A stretch of 35,290 bases of DNA from Solidesulfovibrio magneticus (GTDB lineage Bacteria; Desulfobacterota; Desulfovibrionia; Desulfovibrionales; Desulfovibrionaceae): positions 909 through 36,198 of the forward strand of contig DLGG01000094.1 in NCBI GenBank assembly GCA_002482565.1, given 5' to 3'. Of the stretch, positions 16,832 to 24,378 are shown piece after piece; the first letter of the stretch is position 1, and the number at the start of each line of letters is the position of its first letter. The position numbers and the translations under genes were made by a program. The notes below the pieces were generated by a model that was given only the letters and a program-made list of their open reading frames with translations, ran no database searches and was not told the origin of the DNA.

Positions 16832-17835
16832 CCGGTGCATCGGGCAAGGCCCTTCGCGACGGACGCGGCCGCGCCGTCAGTTATCTGCGTCTTTCCGTCA
16901 CCGACCGCTGCAACCTGGCCTGCATGTACTGCCGGCCCAAGGAAAGCTTCACTTTCATTGGCCACGACAAGATCCTGCGCTATGAGGAGATGCTCGACCT
17001 CGTCGGCCTGGCCCGGGACATGGGCATCACCAAGCTGCGCCTGACCGGCGGAGAACCCTTTGCCCGGCGCGATTTCATGAGTTTCGTCGCCTCCATCCGG
17101 GAGCGCTACTCGGAAATGGACCTGCGCATCACCACCAACGCCACCCTGCTGGCCGGCCGCCCGGCTATGCTGGCCAAGCTCGGGGTCAGCGCCGTCAACA
17201 TTTCCCTGGACAGCCTGGATCAGGCCACTTTCGCCCGCATCACCGGCCATGACCGCTTGTCCGCCGTGCTCCAGGGCATCGACGAGTGCCTGGAGGCCGG
17301 GATTCGGGTCAAGATCAACGCCGTGGCCCTTCGCGGCATCAACACGCTGGAAATTCCGGCTTTTGTCGCCATGGCCGAGAAGTCGCCCATCGACGTGCGG
17401 TTCATTGAATTCATGCCTGTGGGCGACGGCAACCTCTGGCGGCCGGAAAATTACATTTCGGCCCAGGACGTGGTGGAGCTGGCTTCGCGCTCCGCCGAGC
17501 TTGTCCCGGACAGCAGCGACCGCGCCACCGGCGGCCCGGCCCGGATGTACCGCATCGCCGACGGGGCCGGGCGATTCGGCGTCATTTCCCCCTTAAGCGA
17601 ACACTTCTGCGACACCTGCAACCGGCTGCGCATTACGGCCGACGGCAAGCTGCGCACCTGCCTTTTTTCCACCAAGGAATACCGGCTGCGGGCCATGCTG
17701 CGAAACCCGGCCCTGGGCCTTGCCGCCGTTCGTCGGGTCATCGCCCTGGCCCTTCGCACCAAACCGCTGGGCTACGAGGTGCTTAATCCCGCGGCGGCCG
17801 GCAAGACGCGCGGCATGTCGGCCATCGGCGGCTAG
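16828..17835 (+). CDS. moaA: GTP 3',8-cyclase MoaA
   Basis: A 335-residue radical-SAM enzyme that, with MoaC, converts GTP to cyclic pyranopterin monophosphate, the first step of molybdopterin synthesis. The N-terminal [4Fe-4S]-SAM motif is CNLACMYC (C28, C32, C35), followed by KLRLTGGEPFARRDF. The C-terminal GTP-binding cluster is FCDTCNRLRITADGKLRTC. The protein ends in the conserved GG needed for activity (SAIGG). The ATG overlaps the mobA stop and has GGAGGAGGGG just upstream. It closes the four-gene maturation unit. An AT-rich palindromic element follows directly and probably ends transcription. Confidence 0.96.
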   Translation: MTGASGKALRDGRGRAVSYLRLSVTDRCNLACMYCRPKESFTFIGHDKILRYEEMLDLVGLARDMGITKLRLTGGEPFARRDFMSFVASIRERYSEMDLRITTNATLLAGRPAMLAKLGVSAVNISLDSLDQATFARITGHDRLSAVLQGIDECLEAGIRVKINAVALRGINTLEIPAFVAMAEKSPIDVRFIEFMPVGDGNLWRPENYISAQDVVELASRSAELVPDSSDRATGGPARMYRIADGAGRFGVISPLSEHFCDTCNRLRITADGKLRTCLFSTKEYRLRAMLRNPALGLAAVRRVIALALRTKPLGYEVLNPAAAGKTRGMSAIGG

Positions 17836-17947
17836 CGGCGCGTCCCTGAAAAATACGAAGTATTTTTTAAGAAAAATAAATGGTTTTGGCTCGTTGACTA
17901 CAAAACACCATATGCGCTTTTCACGGACGCGACACTAGCGGCGCGTC
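17832..17947. repeat. AT-rich element with terminal inverted repeats and flanking direct repeat
   Basis: Just after moaA, CGCGTCCCTGAAAA (17839-17852) and TTTTCACGGACGCG (17918-17931) form inverted termini matching at 13 of 14 positions around an AT-rich core. A 13-base direct repeat CTAGCGGCGCGTC occurs at 17832-17844 and 17935-17947, overlapping the left terminus and starting 3 nt after the right one. An inner hairpin, AAAAATAC-GAA-GTATTTTT, lies near the left end. The layout resembles a miniature inverted-repeat element. As RNA it could also fold and terminate moaA transcription. No coding potential. Confidence 0.55.
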
Positions 17948-18024
17948 GTCGCCGGAGCGTTTAAAGGCCAACGCACGACATGCACGTACGAACTGCGCGG
18001 ATGCGGCCTTAGGGGCAGGCGTTC

Positions 18025-18885
18025 ATGTCCCTGGACCTGACCCGTCACCTGCGTAGCGAGGAGGGAGCGCGCAAGTTTCTGGAGCGCCGGGCCTGGCCTG
18101 GCGGCCAGCCCGTTTGTCCGCGCTGCGCCGGGACCAAGGCCTATGCCCTGGCCGAGGGCCGGGTGCGCTGCGCCGGCTGCCGCTACACCTTTCATGCCCT
18201 GTCCGGCCGTTTCGCCGGGCTGGCCGGGCTCACCCCGCGCCAATGGCTGCGCCTGCTGACCCTTTTCGCCGCCGAGGAGACCGCCCACGCCATGGCCGCC
18301 GCCCTGGGGCTGGCCTACAACACCGTCTACAAGGCCGCCACCGTGGCCCGGCTGTCCATCCTGGCCGCCAGCCTCGACGGCCGCGACATCCTCCGAAGCC
18401 CCCTTGGCGCGGAACTGGGCTCGGCCGCCCGGAGCATGCGGCCGGCCGGCCCGGACGAACAACTCGCCGCCGTGCCCGTTTTCGGCATCCTGGAGCGCGG
18501 CGGTCTGGTCTTTATCGACTATCTGCCAAACCTCGGCCCGGAAGATTTGCTCCATTTCAACCGCAACTTCTCCCTGCCCCTTTCCCGCCTGGGTTCCATC
18601 GTCTATTCCGACCGCTACCTGCGCTACGACGCTCTGGTGGCCTGCGGCTCGGAGATCCTGACCCGGCGTCTGGTGGAGGTCACGGGCCGCGCCCCAGCCG
18701 TCGATCCCCGCCAGGCGGGCTTCTGGCCCTACGCCCGGGAACGCCTCATCCGGTTCCATGGGGTCACGGCGGGGAAATTTCCGCTGTATCTCAAGGAACT
18801 GGAGTTCCGCTACAACCATCGAGATCAAGATATCCTGCCTATTTTGCTGGATTATATTGTCTCTTTGGTGCCAGACCTTAACTAA
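18025..18885 (+). CDS. Transposase-derived protein (IS1595/ISXO2-like), possibly domesticated
   Basis: A 286-residue protein with the layout of IS1595-family transposases. It has an N-terminal zinc ribbon (C31, C34, C49, C52; CPRC...CAGC), a helix-turn-helix-like segment (ETAHAMAAALGLAYNTVYKA, 85-104) and an ISXO2-like RNase-H region. Retained catalytic-type acids are D196 in VYSDRYLRYDAL and E258/E260 in YLKELEFRYNHR. The first pair, usually vDEtyxGG, appears as GAELGS (128-133), so the first aspartate seems lost. I see no insertion-sequence ends with target duplication enclosing it. It sits between the FDH maturation genes and fdhA. I infer a DNA-binding protein, perhaps a regulator; a decayed transposon is the alternative. 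Confidence 0.65.
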   Translation: MSLDLTRHLRSEEGARKFLERRAWPGGQPVCPRCAGTKAYALAEGRVRCAGCRYTFHALSGRFAGLAGLTPRQWLRLLTLFAAEETAHAMAAALGLAYNTVYKAATVARLSILAASLDGRDILRSPLGAELGSAARSMRPAGPDEQLAAVPVFGILERGGLVFIDYLPNLGPEDLLHFNRNFSLPLSRLGSIVYSDRYLRYDALVACGSEILTRRLVEVTGRAPAVDPRQAGFWPYARERLIRFHGVTAGKFPLYLKELEFRYNHRDQDILPILLDYIVSLVPDLN

Positions 18886-18894
18886 TTCTTTTTT

Positions 18895-19000
18895 CTTTGA
18901 CCCGTTTTGTCCCGCTTTCTACAGAGAAAGTGACTCTTCGCATTTATGTCTATGTTATTTTTAACTTATGCTAATTTTAGCATAACGTAACGGGTCAAAG
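18895..19000. promoter_or_regulatory. fdhA upstream region with perfect 12-bp inverted repeat
   Basis: CTTTGACCCGTT (18895-18906) and AACGGGTCAAAG (18989-19000) are exact inverted copies. They start 10 nt after the transposase-derived gene and end 61 nt before the fdhA ATG. The 82 nt between them are AT-rich, unlike the surrounding genes, and contain a second palindrome (18966-18985). This is the only intergenic space in which an fdhAB promoter can lie. Paired operator sites or a cruciform are both possible; no strong -35/-10 pair stands out. Confidence 0.6.
18966..18985. promoter_or_regulatory. Palindromic operator-like site before fdhA
   Basis: TTATGCTA-ATTT-TAGCATAA is a perfect 8-bp dyad 76 nt before the fdhA ATG. 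It is rich in A+T and symmetric, as expected for a dimeric regulator. Its shape recalls ModE/TaoR-type molybdate or tungstate operators (TATA/ATAAC-type half sites), but the match is loose and this is inference. Confidence 0.5.
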
Positions 19001-19061
19001 CCCGACGCCGCAAGCCTGGCGGCGGGATTGGTGAGAACGCTTAGCGGCAAGGAGACGGACC

Positions 19062-22000
19062 ATGGAATGGAACCGGCGAGAGTTCCTCAAAATCGCAGGC
19101 GCGACCACGGCCGTGACCGCCTTTGGCGGCCTCGGCTTCGATCTGCGCCCGGCCTACGCCGAGGGGCAGGCGGCCAAGCTCAAGTTCACCAAGCAGAGCA
19201 CCTCGGTGTGCTGCTACTGTTCGGTGGGCTGCGGGCTGATCTGCAGCACGGACAAGGACGGCAAGGGCAGGGTGGTCAACATCGAGGGCGATCCGGATCA
19301 TCCGATCAACGAAGGCGCGTTGTGCCCCAAGGGCGCGTCCCACTACCAGCTCGGCAACAACGATCGCCGCATCCAGAAGGTGCTCTACCGCGCTCCGTAC
19401 AGCGAGAACTGGGAAGAAAAATCCTGGGATTGGGCGCTGGACCGCATCGCCCGCAAGGTCAAGGAAGCCCGTGACGGCAGCTTTGTGACCAAGGACGCCA
19501 AGGGCCGGGTGGTCAACCGCTGCGAAGGCATCGCCTCGGTCGGCTCCGCCGCCATGGACAATGAAGAATGCTGGATCTACCAGGCCATGCTCCGGGCCAT
19601 GGGATTAAGCTACATCGAGCATCAGGCCCGTATCTGACACAGCGCTACTGTAGCGGCTCTGGCAGAGTCGTTCGGACGCGGGGCGATGACCAATCACTGG
19701 ATCGACATCGCCAATTCTGATTGCATTTTCATTATCGGCAGCAACGCCGCCGAGAACCATCCCATCTCGTTTAAATGGGCCCTGCGGGCCAAGGACAAGG
19801 GCGCGACCATCATCCACGTGGACCCGCGCTACACCCGCACTTCCCAGCACGCCGACGTGTTCGCCCGGTTGCGCTCGGGTTCGGACATCCCCTTCTTCGG
19901 GGGGCTTATCCGGTACATCCTGACCAACAACCTGTATTTCAAGGACTACGTCGTCAATTACACCAACGCGTCGTTTATCGTGGGCGACAAGTACGACTTC
20001 AAGGACGGCCTTTTCAGCGGCTATGACGCCGAGAAGCGGGCCTACGACAAGTCGAGCTGGTCCTTTGCCCGCGACGACGCCGGCCAGATCAAGAAAGATC
20101 CGACCCTCAAAGACCCGCGCTGCGTCTTCCAGATCTTAAAAGCCCACTACGACCGTTACGACATGAAGTCGGTCTCCTCCGTCACCGGCACGCCGGTGGC
20201 CGATCTGCAGAAGGTCTACCAGACCTACGCAGCCACCGGCAAACCCGAGAAGTCCGGCACCATGCTCTACGCCATGGGCCAGACCCAGCACACCGTGGGC
20301 GTGCAGAACATCCGCGCCATGTCCATCATCCAGCTGCTTCTGGGCAACATGGGCGTGGCCGGCGGCGGCATCAACGCCCTGCGCGGCGAAGCCAACGTCC
20401 AGGGTTCCACCGACCAGGGCCTGCTCTTCCACATTCTGCCCGGCTACATCCCCACCCCCTCGGCGGCGATGCAGACCCTGGCCGAGTACAACGAGAAGAA
20501 CACCCCGGTGACCAAGGACCCGCAAAGCGCCAACTGGTGGGGCAACCGGCCCAAGTACATGGCGAGCTTCATCAAGTCCATGTACCCCGAGCAGGATCTC
20601 GACACCGGCTATACCTATCTGCCCAAGCTCGAACCGGGCAAGGACTACTCCTGGCTGTCGCTTTTCGACGCCATGTACGGCGGGGCCTTCAAGGGCTTTT
20701 TCGCCTGGGGCCAGAATCCGGCCGCCAGCACCGCCAACGCCAACAAGACCCGCGAGGCCATGACCAAACTCGACTGGATGGTCACGGTCAACATGTTCGA
20801 GACGGAAACCGGCTCTTTCTGGAAGGGCCCGGGCATGGACCCCAAGAAGGTCAAGACCGAGGTCTTCTATCTGCCCTGCGCCGTGTCCTTTGAAAAGGAA
20901 GGCTCCATCTCCAACTCCGGCCGCTGGATGCAGTGGCGCTATCCGGCCCAGGCCCCCTTGGGCGACTCCAAGCCCGACGGCGACATCATCTACGAACTCT
21001 TCGAGAAGATTCGCGGCCTGTACGCCAAGGAAGGCGGCGCCTACCCCGATCCCATCAAGAACCTCAACTGGGACGTGGCCACCAACCACATCTTCGATCC
21101 CCACAAGGTCGCCAAGCGCATCAACGGCTACTTCCTCAAGGAAAAGACCCTGAAGGTGGGCGACGCGGAAAAGACCTTCAAGCCCGGCGATCCGGTGCCG
21201 GCCTTCGCCCTGCTGCAGACCGACGGCTCCACCTGCTCGGGCAACTGGATCTACGCAGCCTCCTACACCGACAAGAACATGGCCGCCCGCCGCGACAAGA
21301 CCCAGACCGCCATGCAGGCCAAGATCGGCCTCTATCCGGGGTGGACTTGGTGTTGGCCGGTCAACCGCCGGGTGCTCTATAACCGCGCCTCGGTGGACCC
21401 CCAGGGCAAGCCCTACCAGCCGGAAAAGGCGGTCATCGCCTGGCAGGACGGCAAGTGGGTGGGCGACGTGCCCGACGGTCCCTGGCCGCCCATGGCCGAC
21501 CAGAAAAACGGCAAGTCGCCGTTTATCATGACCACCGAGGGCATGGGCCTCATCTTCGGCCCGGGCCGCAACGACGGCCCCTTGCCCGAACACTACGAGC
21601 CCCTGGAATGCCCGGTGGGCGACAACCCGTTCTCCAAGCAGCTGCACAACCCCACGGCGCTGAAGTTCACCGGCCCGACCGAAGTGCACGCTTCCTGCGA
21701 TCCGCGCTTCCCGTTCGTGTGCTCCACCTACCGGGTCACCGAGCACTGGCAGACCGGCGTCATGACCCGCAACTCCCCCTGGCTGCTGGAGGCCGAACCG
21801 CAGATGTTCTGCGAGATGAGCCCCGAGCTGGCCAAGATGCGCGGCATCAAAAACGGCGAAAAGGTGATCCTCGAAAGCACCCGCGGCTCGCTTTGGGCCA
21901 AGGCCATTGTCACCGAACGCATCACGCCCTTTACCGTGCTTGGCCAGACCATCCACCAGGTGGGCATTCCCTGGCACTACGGCTGGACCTGGCCCAAGCA

Positions 22001-22100
22001 GGGCGGCGACTCGGCCAACATCCTGTGTCCCTCGGTCGGCGACCCCAATACGGGCATCCCCGAGACCAAGGCCTTCATGGTTAACGTGCGCAAGGCCTAG
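19062..22100 (+). CDS. fdhA: Periplasmic formate dehydrogenase, selenocysteine catalytic subunit FdhA
   Basis: FdhA oxidises formate (and can reduce CO2) at a Mo/W bis-MGD site. The 1012-residue product begins with a Tat signal (NRREFLKIAG, R5-R6). The [4Fe-4S] site follows in CCYCSVGCGLIC and LCPKG. An in-frame TGA at 19635-19637 (codon 192) lies in the context ARI-U-HSATVAALAESFGRGA, exactly where family members carry selenocysteine; the frame continues unbroken to TAG at 22100. Molybdopterin-domain motifs such as GGGINALRGEANVQGSTDQG are present. The ATG has AAGGAG at 19049-19054. Translation needs SelA, SelB and SelC from elsewhere. fdhB follows after 14 nt. No cytochrome c3 subunit gene follows, so a FdhAB dimer passing electrons to soluble cytochrome c3 is likely. 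Confidence 0.97.
19635..19660 (+). promoter_or_regulatory. Selenocysteine UGA codon with candidate bacterial SECIS
   Basis: The UGA at 19635-19637 is followed 3 nt later by a stem-loop. AGC-GCTA pairs with TAGC-G-GCT (19641-19658), with a bulged G and a very small apical loop. Bacterial SECIS elements lie inside the coding region directly after the UGA and bind SelB. Loop details differ from the E. coli fdhF element, as is common outside enterobacteria. Confidence 0.7.
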
Positions 22101-22114
22101 GGAGGACCGACGCC

Positions 22115-22837
22115 ATGACTGGAAAGAGCTTCTTTGTCGACCTGTCGCGCTGCACCGGCTGTCGGGGCTGCCAGATCGCCTGCAAGCAGTGGAAGAACAA
22201 ACCCGTGGAACCCACGGAAAACACTGGCTCCCACCAGAATCCGCCGGATCTGTCCTGGCAGACGCTGAAAGTGCTGCGGTTTTCCGAGAAAACCATTGAC
22301 GGCAAGTTCCAGTGGCTGTTTTTCCCGGACCAGTGCCGTCACTGCCTGGACGCCCCGTGCAAGATGGTGGGCGACTCCGAAGTGCCCGACGCCATCGTCC
22401 AGGACCCCCAGACCGGGGCCGTGGTCTTTACGGAAAAGTGCAAGGGGTTGTCCGCCGGCGGCGTGCGTGAGGCCTGTCCTTACGACATTCCCCGGGTCGA
22501 TCCGGCCACCAAGCTCATGTACAAGTGCGACCTGTGCAACGACCGCATTCATGCCGGCCTTTTGCCCTCGTGCGTGCAGACCTGTCCCACCGGGACCATG
22601 AACTTCGGCGACCGCGACGAAATGCTGGCCCTGGCCAAGGACCGTCTGGCCAAACTCAAACCCAAGTTCCCCAAGGCCGAACTGGTGGACGCCGATTCGG
22701 TGCGGGTCATCTTCCTGACCCCGTTCCCGCCCAGCGCCTACTATAAATACGTCCAGTTCGGAGACGCCAGCCCACGGCCCCTGAGCCGCAAGGCCTTCCT
22801 GGCCAAGGTCATGCGCCCGCTTCGGGCCTTCGGTTAG
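22115..22837 (+). CDS. fdhB: Formate dehydrogenase iron-sulfur subunit FdhB
   Basis: A 240-residue ferredoxin-like electron-transfer subunit that takes electrons from FdhA. Cysteine groups are CTGCRGCQIACK (C13, C16, C19, C23), CRHCLDAPCK, EKCKGLSAGGVREACPYD and CDLCNDRI...CVQTCPTG, enough for three to four [4Fe-4S] clusters. There is no signal peptide, so it probably crosses the membrane with FdhA through the Tat system. It also lacks the C-terminal membrane anchor of E. coli FdnH, which fits a soluble periplasmic dimer. GGAGG (22101-22105) precedes the ATG. It is 14 nt from fdhA and certainly co-transcribed. Confidence 0.96.
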   Translation: MTGKSFFVDLSRCTGCRGCQIACKQWKNKPVEPTENTGSHQNPPDLSWQTLKVLRFSEKTIDGKFQWLFFPDQCRHCLDAPCKMVGDSEVPDAIVQDPQTGAVVFTEKCKGLSAGGVREACPYDIPRVDPATKLMYKCDLCNDRIHAGLLPSCVQTCPTGTMNFGDRDEMLALAKDRLAKLKPKFPKAELVDADSVRVIFLTPFPPSAYYKYVQFGDASPRPLSRKAFLAKVMRPLRAFG

Positions 22838-22851
22838 GTTCCCGCAACCGT

Positions 22852-22890
22852 CCGCTTCGGGAGGCCGCTGCCACGGCCTCCCGGATGCGG
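22852..22890 (+). terminator. GC-rich hairpin after fdhB
   Basis: CGGGAGGCCG (22858-22867) and CGGCCTCCCG (22874-22883) form a perfect 10-bp stem with a CTGCCA loop, extended by CCGC/GCGG outside an internal loop. There is no U-run, so it is a weak or factor-assisted terminator. It marks the end of the fdhAB transcript. Confidence 0.5.
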
Positions 22891-23051
22891 CGGATTGCCC
22901 GCGCCGGACCTGTCCGGGCAGGGCTTGTGCGACACTGGCCTTCGTTGCCAGCCCCCGCCCTGCCGCTTCGGGAAAATGAGCTTGGCCATCCAGGCCAGGG
23001 GGAGGCTCTCCCCAGTTGACCAACCCCGCCCCCTGTCTGCTATCAACCGCC

Positions 23052-24374
23052 ATGCGCATCCCGCTTATTCCGCTGCGGCCAAGGCGTTTTTTGTGGCTTG
23101 CCGCCGTCCTTGCCGCCGCCGTGCTCCTGGCCGGCTGTTCGGGACCGTCCTCGCCCGACGCCGGATCGGCCGCCTCGCCGGGCGTCACCGGCAACACCGT
23201 GGTCGTGGGCTGTTCCCTGCCGCTCACCGGACACGCCAGCTACCTCGGCAAGCAGACCCTCTACGGCGCGTTGGCCTATTTAAACGCCGTCAACGAAGCC
23301 GGCGGCGTGGCCGGCAGGACCATCAAGCTCATCACCCTGGACGACGGCTACGATCCGCCGCGTTGCGTGGCCAACACCCAGCAGCTCATTGTCGAGGATC
23401 AGGTCTTTTGCCTTTTCAGCTATGTCGGCACGCCCACCACGGCCAAGATCATTCCGCTTTTGGAGGAAGCCCGCGTGCCCCTGGTCGGCAGCTTCACCGG
23501 AGCCGACGCCCTGCGTTTTCCCTTCCGCCGCTACATCGTCAACATCCGCGCCTCCTACTACCAGGAAACCGCTGCGGCCGTGGAACATCTTGTCCAGGAT
23601 CTTCGCCTGGAGCGGGTGGGCGTGTTCTACCAGTACGACGCTTACGGTTTCGACGGTCTCAAGGGCACGGAAATGGCGCTCAAGGATCGTGGCCTGGCCC
23701 CGGTGGCGCGCGGTTCCTACATCCGGGGTTCCATGGACGTGGAGGAAGGCGTGGGCCGCATCCTGGAGGCCAAGCCCCAGGCCATCGTCATGATCGGGGC
23801 CTACGGTCCCTGCGCCAAGGCCATCAAGCTGGCCCGGTCCAGGGGCTACAAAGGGCTTTTCTACGCCGTGTCCTTTGTCGGCGCCGACGAGATCGCCCGT
23901 ATCCTGGGTCCCGGAGACGACACGCCGCTGGTCATGTCCCAGGTCGTGCCGCCGCCGGATCTGCCCGAGGCCGCCTCGCTTTTGACCGGCGTCATGGACT
24001 ACGCCAGGCTGCTGGCCCGTTCCTTTCCCGACGAGCGGCCAAACGTCGTCGGCCTGGAAGGCTTCATCAACGCCCGGGTGCTGGTCGAGGGCTTGCGGCG
24101 TTGCGGCCGGGAACTGACCCGGGAACGGTTCCTTGACGCCATCGAATCCATCCAGGAATTTTCCGTGGGCATCGCCAGCCCCGTGAGCTACGGCAAGGAT
24201 CGACGCCAAGGCCTGGACCGGGTGTATTTCACCCGCTTCGACCGGGGCCGTTTCCACATGGTCACGGACTGGGCCGGCATCAAGGAGGCCCTGGAAGCCG
24301 GGCGCGCCGTCAAGGCCGTGCCCAACGAGCAGGACGGGCGCGAGATTGCCCCGTCTCCGACGCCGGGCGGCTGA
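23052..24374 (+). CDS. LivK-type periplasmic ligand-binding lipoprotein, probable sensor partner
   Basis: A 440-residue periplasmic binding protein of the Peripla_BP_6 (Leu/Ile/Val-binding) type. The signal peptide ends in LLAGC, a lipobox, so it should be a lipoprotein. The fold shows GCSLPLTGHASYLGKQTLYG, then GGVAGRTIKLITLDDGYDP, VGTPTTAKIIPLLEEARVPL and GVFYQYDAYGFDGLKG, as in branched-chain amino acid binding proteins. No ABC permease or ATPase gene is near. Instead a histidine kinase starts 4 nt after the stop, so it likely presents a ligand to that kinase. Start choice is uncertain. The ATG at 23052 gives a normal signal peptide but has no Shine-Dalgarno; an in-frame TTG at 23016 has a strong GGGGGAGG 10 nt upstream. 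The ligand is unknown. Confidence 0.9.
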   Translation: MRIPLIPLRPRRFLWLAAVLAAAVLLAGCSGPSSPDAGSAASPGVTGNTVVVGCSLPLTGHASYLGKQTLYGALAYLNAVNEAGGVAGRTIKLITLDDGYDPPRCVANTQQLIVEDQVFCLFSYVGTPTTAKIIPLLEEARVPLVGSFTGADALRFPFRRYIVNIRASYYQETAAAVEHLVQDLRLERVGVFYQYDAYGFDGLKGTEMALKDRGLAPVARGSYIRGSMDVEEGVGRILEAKPQAIVMIGAYGPCAKAIKLARSRGYKGLFYAVSFVGADEIARILGPGDDTPLVMSQVVPPPDLPEAASLLTGVMDYARLLARSFPDERPNVVGLEGFINARVLVEGLRRCGRELTRERFLDAIESIQEFSVGIASPVSYGKDRRQGLDRVYFTRFDRGRFHMVTDWAGIKEALEAGRAVKAVPNEQDGREIAPSPTPGG

Positions 24375-24378
24375 TCCC

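Noticed and set aside
19062..19686. fdhA read as two genes, a short one ending at TGA 19637 and a second from ATG 19686
   Set aside because: The frame is continuous through the TGA, and the residues around it match the selenocysteine site of formate dehydrogenases; the 48 nt between are coding in family terms.
23016..23051. TTG start at 23016 for the ligand-binding lipoprotein, with strong GGGGGAGG upstream
   Set aside because: It would add 12 residues before an otherwise normal lipoprotein signal peptide. I kept the ATG at 23052, but the case is close and N-terminal evidence could reverse it.
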